DNA of 25,480 bases from an uncultured Selenomonadales bacterium (GTDB lineage: Bacteria; Bacillota; Negativicutes; Selenomonadales; Selenomonadaceae), in NCBI GenBank assembly GCA_937877655.1, contig CALFJC010000003.1:1-25480 (forward strand), in the 5' to 3' direction. The translations under genes and the position numbers were made by a program. Under the pieces are notes generated by a model. The model was not told where the DNA came from. It was given only the letters and a program-made list of their open reading frames with translations, and did not search any database. Below, in pieces: positions 20,777 to 25,480 of the stretch (its first letter is position 1; each line of letters starts with the position of its first letter).

Positions 20777-23098
20777 TTGAAACTCGACGGCTTGAAAAAA
20801 TATCATTTCATAGGAATCGGCGGCGTGGGCATGAGTGCTCTCGCCAAAATTTTGATTGAACTCGGTTGCGAAATCAGCGGCTCGGACGCAAAAGATTCTC
20901 CGACTCTCGACATGCTTAAAAAACTCGGCGCAAGAATTTTTGTCGGGCACAAGGCAAAAAATATCCTTGACGAAGCCGGCAATCCCGTTGAGGCGGTTGT
21001 TTGTTCTTCGGCAATTCCCACAGACAATCCCGAAGTTATCGCGGCAGGCAAATTCAAAATTCCCAAGCTCCACCGCTCCGACATCAATGCTTACCTTTTG
21101 AACTCGCGAAAAGGAATTGCGGTTTCGGGCTCGCACGGAAAAACTACGACGACTTCAATGATCGGTTACGTCCTGCACAATGCGGAAGTTGATCCGACAA
21201 TCATAATTGGCGGCGAGTCAACCGACTTGGGCACGGGCGCGGTTTTGGGCAAAAGTGATTGGCTTGTTACGGAAGCCGATGAAAGCGACGGATCCTTTTT
21301 GACACTCAAGCCCGCAATAGCCGTCGTTACCAACGTTGAGGACGATCATTTGGATCATTATGGCACGGTTGAGAGGATTCGCGCCGCCTTCAAAATTTTT
21401 ATCGAAAATATCAATCGCGAATCGGGAATCGCCGTCCTTTGTTTCGACAATGAAAATCTGCGCGAAATTGCAAAGACGGTTGACAGAAAAATTATTTCCT
21501 ACGCGATAGATCATGACGCCGATTTTACGGCAAAAAATATTCGCACAACAACAAAGGGGATTAATTTTGAAGTCACGCACGGCGAAGAAACTTTGGGTAA
21601 AATTCAGCTGGCAATTCACGGGCGGCACAACGTTTTAAATGCTTTGGCAACGATTGCGACGGCTCTTGAAGTCGGAGTGAGTTTCGAGAAAATCTCCGAA
21701 GGCTTAAGCAATTTTCACGGCGCGAAGAGACGTTTTCAGACGAAAGGGCGCGTCAGAAATATTTTGATCGTTGACGACTACGCGCACCACCCGACGGAAA
21801 TTGCCGCGACACTCAAGGCGGCTCGCGAGACCAAGCCCAATAAAATTTTTTGTATCTTTCAGCCGCACAGATATTCTCGGACGCAACTTTTGCTTAAAGA
21901 ATTCGGCGATGCATTTCGCGAGGCAGATAATTTGATTTTGACGGACGTTTACTCGGCGGGCGAAGAAAAAATTTCGGGCGTCAGCGGCGAATCTATTTTG
22001 CAGGAAGTTTTGAGCACAACAAATCAAGCAGTTTCCTACATTCCCAAGCGCGAAGACATTGCCGACGCCGTCAAGGATCAACTTTCGCCGGGCGATTTGG
22101 TTATCACAATGGGCGCAGGCGACATTTACAAGACGGGCGAAGAACTTTTGGAGTTGCTTAAGGATTGGAGCCGAAAAAAAATTGTTGTCGTTTGCGGCGG
22201 CACTTCGACGGAAGCTGAAGTTTCTCGGCGGACGGGCAAGGCGATTCATGACGCCCTTAAATCCAAAAATTACAACGTTGAACTTTTGGAATTGATCCCG
22301 CAAACTTTTGCCGCGACAATCAAAGAAAAAAATTGCGGCATTGTCTTTAACGCGGTTCACGGAAAATACGGCGAAGACGGTTTGATTCAAGGCACGCTCG
22401 ACATGTTGAAAATTCCTTACACGGGCTCGGACGTCCTTGCCGCCGCCTTGACTATGGATAAAGTTGCCACAAAACATTTCTTAAACTCCGCGCAGATTTC
22501 CACTCCGAAATTCGCCGTTTATCGCAAAGTCGATCGTCGTGACGAACTCGCCGCCGAGATTGAAAAAATTTTCGGCTTGCCCGTCGTGATTAAAGCTTCT
22601 TCGCAAGGTTCAAGTATCGGCGTGAGTATCGTTGAAAATTTCTTGGACATTGACGCGGCGATTGACAACGCATTTTCTTTGGGCGATGAAATTTTGGTTG
22701 AAGAATTTATCAAAGGGCGCGAATTGACGGTTGCGGTCATGGGCAATGAAGATGAGGCGGAGGCTCTGCCCGTCATTGAAATTACCACAACGACGGGGCG
22801 TTACGATTACAAAACGAAATACACAAAGGGAATGTCGACTCACATTGTCCCCGCGCAGATTTCCGATGAAATTACCGCCGAAGTTCAACGGCTGGCGATT
22901 GCGGCTTTCAAAGTTTGCAAATGCGCGGGCGTTGCTCGTGTCGACATGATGCTTTCGGAAGAAAATGTTCCTTACGTTATCGAAATAAATTCCGTGCCGG
23001 GCATGACGGAGACTTCACTTGTTCCCGACGCGGCGCGGGCGGCAGGAATTGAATTCCCCGAACTGTGCGAAAAAATTTTGTCGCTCGCCGATTTTTAA
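20777..23098 (+). CDS. murC-ddl: MurC-Ddl fusion: UDP-MurNAc:L-alanine ligase / D-alanine:D-alanine ligase
   Basis: One uninterrupted frame of 773 residues joins two peptidoglycan enzymes. Residues 1 to about 464 are MurC: FIGIGGVGMSALA, P-loop SGSHGKTTTTS (117-127), DESDGSFL, DDYAHHPTEI and MGAGDIYKTGEELL, near full family length. From about 467 a complete Ddl follows: VVCGGTSTEAEVS, NAVHGKYGEDGLIQG, KASSQGSSIGVS, YDYKTKYT (the Tyr-bearing loop typical of D-Ala-D-Ala rather than D-lactate ligases) and EINSVPGMTETSLVP. The linker is only a few residues. Start is the TTG at 20777, nine bases after aggagg and one base after the PIN gene's stop. The fusion supplies L-Ala addition and the dipeptide used by MurF. 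Such fusions are best known from Chlamydia. murB does not follow. Confidence 0.95.
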   Translation: MKLDGLKKYHFIGIGGVGMSALAKILIELGCEISGSDAKDSPTLDMLKKLGARIFVGHKAKNILDEAGNPVEAVVCSSAIPTDNPEVIAAGKFKIPKLHRSDINAYLLNSRKGIAVSGSHGKTTTTSMIGYVLHNAEVDPTIIIGGESTDLGTGAVLGKSDWLVTEADESDGSFLTLKPAIAVVTNVEDDHLDHYGTVERIRAAFKIFIENINRESGIAVLCFDNENLREIAKTVDRKIISYAIDHDADFTAKNIRTTTKGINFEVTHGEETLGKIQLAIHGRHNVLNALATIATALEVGVSFEKISEGLSNFHGAKRRFQTKGRVRNILIVDDYAHHPTEIAATLKAARETKPNKIFCIFQPHRYSRTQLLLKEFGDAFREADNLILTDVYSAGEEKISGVSGESILQEVLSTTNQAVSYIPKREDIADAVKDQLSPGDLVITMGAGDIYKTGEELLELLKDWSRKKIVVVCGGTSTEAEVSRRTGKAIHDALKSKNYNVELLELIPQTFAATIKEKNCGIVFNAVHGKYGEDGLIQGTLDMLKIPYTGSDVLAAALTMDKVATKHFLNSAQISTPKFAVYRKVDRRDELAAEIEKIFGLPVVIKASSQGSSIGVSIVENFLDIDAAIDNAFSLGDEILVEEFIKGRELTVAVMGNEDEAEALPVIEITTTTGRYDYKTKYTKGMSTHIVPAQISDEITAEVQRLAIAAFKVCKCAGVARVDMMLSEENVPYVIEINSVPGMTETSLVPDAARAAGIEFPELCEKILSLADF

Positions 23099-23113
23099 AA
23101 GGAGCTGTTTGAA

Positions 23114-23338
23114 ATGGAAGAATACAAAGTAAAACCTATTGACATTCCCGATGAGAAAACAACTTTCTCGCCGCGTGAGTGGAAGTATTTTATTGAGGAA
23201 GTTAAAATGCGCGGCATAGAAAAAGCTGATCAATGCATTAACAATGCAAAATTCCTCGCCAAGCTCGACCGCGCCGATGAAGAACTTGAGGCAGGTTACG
23301 GTACCTTGTTTACATTGGACGAATTGAGGAATTTTTAA
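23114..23338 (+). CDS. Small putative antitoxin for the YoeB-like toxin
   Basis: This 74-residue acidic protein has a good ribosome site (aaaaggag) and ends TAATG, its stop overlapping the toxin start by one base. That arrangement and its size make it the probable antitoxin. The C-terminal half (INNAKFLAKLDRADEELEAG and the following TLFTLDEL) looks helical and resembles tails of small antitoxins. I do not see a clear YefM/Phd N-terminus, so the family is uncertain and DNA binding cannot be claimed. Confidence 0.65.
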   Translation: MEEYKVKPIDIPDEKTTFSPREWKYFIEEVKMRGIEKADQCINNAKFLAKLDRADEELEAGYGTLFTLDELRNF

Positions 23339-23604
23339 TGCCGAATGTTTTATTTTTGAGGGATGCGCTTAACGATTTCATGTATTGGGCGCATAATGAC
23401 AGAAAAATTCTCGACAAGATTGACGCGCTTTTGAATGACATCGAACGTAACGGCGCAAATAAAGGTATTGGTAAGCCCGAACGCCTTAAACATGAGGACG
23501 GCTGGTCTCGCAGAATCAATGACGAACATCGCTTAATCTACAAAATTAAGGATGGAAATATTATTGCGGTAAAGTCCTGCAAAGGTCATTATGAGGACAA
23601 ATGA
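23338..23604 (+). CDS. yoeB: Txe/YoeB-family mRNA interferase toxin
   Basis: This 88-residue toxin of the RelE superfamily is predicted to cut mRNA in the ribosomal A site. It matches YoeB closely in the core: GKPERLKHEDGWSRRINDEH, then RLIYKI and the C-terminal SCKGHYEDK. The residues corresponding to the known active site are present: Glu48, Arg65, His84 and Tyr85, so it looks functional. It is translationally coupled to the preceding gene (TAATG). The next gene starts three bases after its stop. Its place between murC-ddl and ftsQ, where murB is often found, is unusual. Confidence 0.9.
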   Translation: MPNVLFLRDALNDFMYWAHNDRKILDKIDALLNDIERNGANKGIGKPERLKHEDGWSRRINDEHRLIYKIKDGNIIAVKSCKGHYEDK

Positions 23605-23607
23605 TTT

Positions 23608-24561
23608 ATGGTTAAACTTTATGATACAACGGGCTTCGGATATATTGAGGTTGAAGTCGAGCAATTTTATTCCAACGATTATCCGATATTTTTTGCCAAG
23701 ACAGGCAAGGATACTTATCTGCGCGACTTGGGGCAACCGATTTATACCGTCCCCGAAATGCTTACGGGCAACCGTCCTGCCGACGGCGGGCATCTGATTA
23801 TCGAGGCAAAAGATTATGATGACTTCATAAGGCGCGAGCCGAATGCGAAAAAATATATCAAGCGGCTTATCGGCTCCAGAGAATTTATTCAGGGCAAAAA
23901 AAGATTTTGCCTGTGGCTGGTCGATTGTCCGCCGAATGAAATTCGCAAAATGCCTTTGGTTTATGAACGAGTCAAAGCTTGCAAGGAAGATCGTTTGAAC
24001 GGTGCGCCCGACCGCCAAAAACTCGCCGCAACCCCTTGGCTTTTTCGCGATATAAGAAATCCTTTGCGGTGCCTTGTCGTTCCAAAAGTCAGCGGTGAAC
24101 GTCGCGAATATATCCCAATGGATTTTGTCGACAACGACGTAATTTTGACAGATTTATTATTCATGATTCCCGAAGCAAAATATTTTCATTTCGGAGTTTT
24201 GACGAGCTTGCCGCATATGACATGGATGCGAATGGTCGCGGGGCGTTTGCGCAATGATTATCGATATTCGGTGGACGTGGTTTATAACAATTTCCCGTGG
24301 CCGCCGTTTTGGCGCGAAGTGGAGAAGACTGCCTCAAAAATTCTTATGGCGCGGAAAAATTATCCCGAAGCGTCTTTTGCGGATTTATATGATCCCGTGA
24401 CAATGCCGGCAGATTTACGCGCCGCGCACGAGGAAAATGATCGGGCGGTCATGGCGGCGTATGATTTCCCGAAAAACATGACCGAATTGCAAATGCAAAC
24501 GGCATTTCTGAAAATGTATGACAGCTTGACAAAGTTTGACGAGATTTATAATTCGCTTTGA
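23608..24561 (+). CDS. C-terminal fragment of an MmeI-like restriction-modification enzyme
   Basis: From about residue 36 onward, this 317-residue protein matches the target-recognition and C-terminal helical regions of MmeI-type (type IIL) fused restriction-modification enzymes. Family-typical stretches are VPEMLTGNRPADGGHLI, GSREFIQGKKRFCLWLVD, YIPMDFVDND, HMTWMRMVAGRLRNDYRYS, VVYNNFPWPPFW and DLYDPVTMPADLRAAH. Neither the nuclease nor the methyltransferase domain (no NPPY-type motif) is present, and about 600 residues of a normal enzyme are missing. The first 35 residues do not look like the family, suggesting a fusion point. It has a weak ribosome site and may be coupled to the toxin gene. 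It could be a relic, or a stand-alone specificity protein; no partner is visible here. Confidence 0.8.
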   Translation: MVKLYDTTGFGYIEVEVEQFYSNDYPIFFAKTGKDTYLRDLGQPIYTVPEMLTGNRPADGGHLIIEAKDYDDFIRREPNAKKYIKRLIGSREFIQGKKRFCLWLVDCPPNEIRKMPLVYERVKACKEDRLNGAPDRQKLAATPWLFRDIRNPLRCLVVPKVSGERREYIPMDFVDNDVILTDLLFMIPEAKYFHFGVLTSLPHMTWMRMVAGRLRNDYRYSVDVVYNNFPWPPFWREVEKTASKILMARKNYPEASFADLYDPVTMPADLRAAHEENDRAVMAAYDFPKNMTELQMQTAFLKMYDSLTKFDEIYNSL

Positions 24562-24581
24562 GTTTTTAAGGAGGAGGAAAA

Positions 24582-25322
24582 ATGGCGGGGAAAAAACGGC
24601 GTCGTCGAAGATTCGGGCGGCTGTTCAGAGGAATAATTTTTCTTATCGTGAGCGCGGCGGTTTTGAGTTTTTTTGTCTACGTGCCGTTTTTTACGCTGAG
24701 CGAAATAAAACTTGTCGGCGCGAAATATCTCACGGAAGAAGACATAATGAAAGTCGGGGATATTTACATGGGCGAGCAACTTTTTCGATTGGAAACGGAT
24801 GTAGTTCAAAGTCGCCTGTCGAAAGATTTGCGAATAGAAGAAGTGACTGTCCGCCGACATTTGCCGCACACTTTGGAAGTGACGATTAAGGAAAGGATAC
24901 CGCTTGCGACGGTAAGTTGCGATTACGGCTATTTGGATCTTGACCGCAACGCCGTTATCATTGACAGCTACAAAAATTTAAAGACGATGCAAATTCCGAT
25001 GATAACGGGCGCGGCGGTTCGCGATTTATATATCGGCGACACGGTTGACGATGAGATTGTAAAAAAAATTCTGGACTTCCTTCAGCGGCTTGACGAAGAA
25101 ACTTTGAATCGGCTGTCGGAAGTTGCGATTGTCGAGGCGGATTATATTGTCATGTACAGCGCGACGGAGCGTCCCGTTCAAATTCGCATCGGGAAATTGG
25201 AGCGGCTGGACGAGAAGGCAAAACTCACGGCGGATTTTCTGCGCGACTTGGAGACGAATCCTCATCCCGTTGAATATGTCGATTTCAATTACACGACGCC
25301 GTTCATAAAATTGGCGCAATGA
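24582..25322 (+). CDS. ftsQ: Cell-division protein FtsQ (DivIB)
   Basis: This 246-residue bitopic divisome protein has an arginine-rich cytoplasmic start (KKRRRRRFGR), one membrane helix (about 16-36) and an extracytoplasmic POTRA domain (about 38-107; LSEIKLVGAKYLTEEDI, with LPHTLEVTIKERIPLATV at its end). The FtsQ/DivIB domain follows, with YLDLDRNAVII and a C-terminal YVDFNYTTPFIK. It links early and late division proteins. A strong ribosome site (aaggagga) sets the start. It is the usual last gene before ftsA/ftsZ, which would lie beyond the window if present. Confidence 0.92.
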   Translation: MAGKKRRRRRFGRLFRGIIFLIVSAAVLSFFVYVPFFTLSEIKLVGAKYLTEEDIMKVGDIYMGEQLFRLETDVVQSRLSKDLRIEEVTVRRHLPHTLEVTIKERIPLATVSCDYGYLDLDRNAVIIDSYKNLKTMQIPMITGAAVRDLYIGDTVDDEIVKKILDFLQRLDEETLNRLSEVAIVEADYIVMYSATERPVQIRIGKLERLDEKAKLTADFLRDLETNPHPVEYVDFNYTTPFIKLAQ

Positions 25323-25409
25323 AATCCCCTTTTTCCTAAAGTGGATTCGCAAAACCATCTCGGCAATTCGTGACTTCGATTCATTCAAAATAATTTTTAT
25401 GTTTAGAAT

Positions 25410-25443
25410 CTACTTTTTCTTTGTTCGCCCAAAGAAAAAGTAG
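25410..25443. repeat. 13-bp inverted repeat downstream of ftsQ
   Basis: ctactttttcttt (25410-25422) and aaagaaaaagtag (25431-25443) form a perfect 13-bp stem with an eight-base loop. A partial direct copy (aaaaagaaaagg) follows, then a short ggcgttcgcc palindrome (25455-25464). It lacks the T-run of a simple terminator. The A/T-rich arms and GC loop look like a dispersed intergenic repeat element. The rest of 25323-25480 shows no gene. Confidence 0.6.
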
Positions 25444-25480
25444 CAAAAAGAAAAGGCGTTCGCCGCTTGAACATCCTGTT

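Noticed and set aside
21704..22477. 257-codon open frame on the minus strand
   Set aside because: It is antisense to the murC-ddl fusion, with no ribosome site and a composition typical of a shadow frame.
1..25480. Very frequent AAAATTTT-type words as curved-DNA or binding signals
   Set aside because: They are mostly explained by Lys, Ile and Phe codons and occur evenly through coding sequence.
1..25480. tRNA, rRNA, integrase or transposase genes
   Set aside because: Looked for; no cloverleaf, rRNA core or recombinase motif was recognised on either strand.

Overview
The window looks like chromosome from an anaerobic, Gram-negative-type (diderm) member of the Bacillota, most likely Negativicutes/Selenomonadales. 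This is inferred from four things: a mur cluster with a DAP-type MurE (DNPR motif), anaerobic-type cobalamin genes (cbiC, cbiA), a very large RTX calcium-binding protein without a signal peptide, and moderate GC with strong AGGAGG ribosome sites. No rRNA, tRNA or obvious phage/IS gene is present. Species cannot be named from this sequence alone.

Layout. (1) 1-3380, plus strand: the last codons of an upstream gene, a membrane histidine kinase, a NarL-type response regulator and an ABC-type solute-binding protein, tightly packed. (2) 3358-4212, minus strand: RmlD-like dTDP-4-dehydrorhamnose reductase, converging on the binding protein with a 23-bp overlap. (3) 4273-7003, plus strand: a promoter, then cbiC, cbiA and a Uma2-family nuclease-fold gene, each overlapping the next. 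(4) 7076-9381, plus strand: homoserine dehydrogenase and homoserine kinase, ending at a terminator that could work in both directions. (5) 9509-13123, minus strand: a 1204-residue RTX protein built from five units, each a glycine/aspartate-rich repeat block plus a conserved beta-type module. (6) 13254-25322, plus strand: a peptidoglycan/division cluster, murE-murF-mraY-murD-[four-helix-bundle gene]-murG-[RelB-like antitoxin, PIN toxin]-murC::ddl fusion-[antitoxin, YoeB toxin, MmeI-type fragment]-ftsQ. ftsW and murB, which usually lie in such clusters, are absent, and accessory genes occupy those two positions. (7) 25323-25480: a non-coding tail with a 13-bp inverted repeat. No gene-free stretch exceeds 300 bases.

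The most unusual feature is a set of dispersed arrays with an exact 7-base period (units such as AATTAGG, AAAACCT, ATAAGCT, AGGAACC) at eight places. They resemble the short tandemly repeated repetitive sequences of filamentous cyanobacteria. Three lie inside coding sequences (cbiA, murE, murD) at linkers or loops. There, variant units stand wherever a consensus unit would place a stop codon in frame. Four genes (histidine kinase, RTX protein, murD, four-helix-bundle protein) take their final codons and stop codon from an array. The four-helix-bundle gene in the ftsW position lies between two arrays that are inverted copies of each other. Other points of interest are the MurC-Ddl fusion, a hybrid RelB/PIN toxin-antitoxin pair with a duplicated antitoxin tail, a fragment of an MmeI-like restriction-modification enzyme, and a strongly over-represented octamer, CCGCGCAG.
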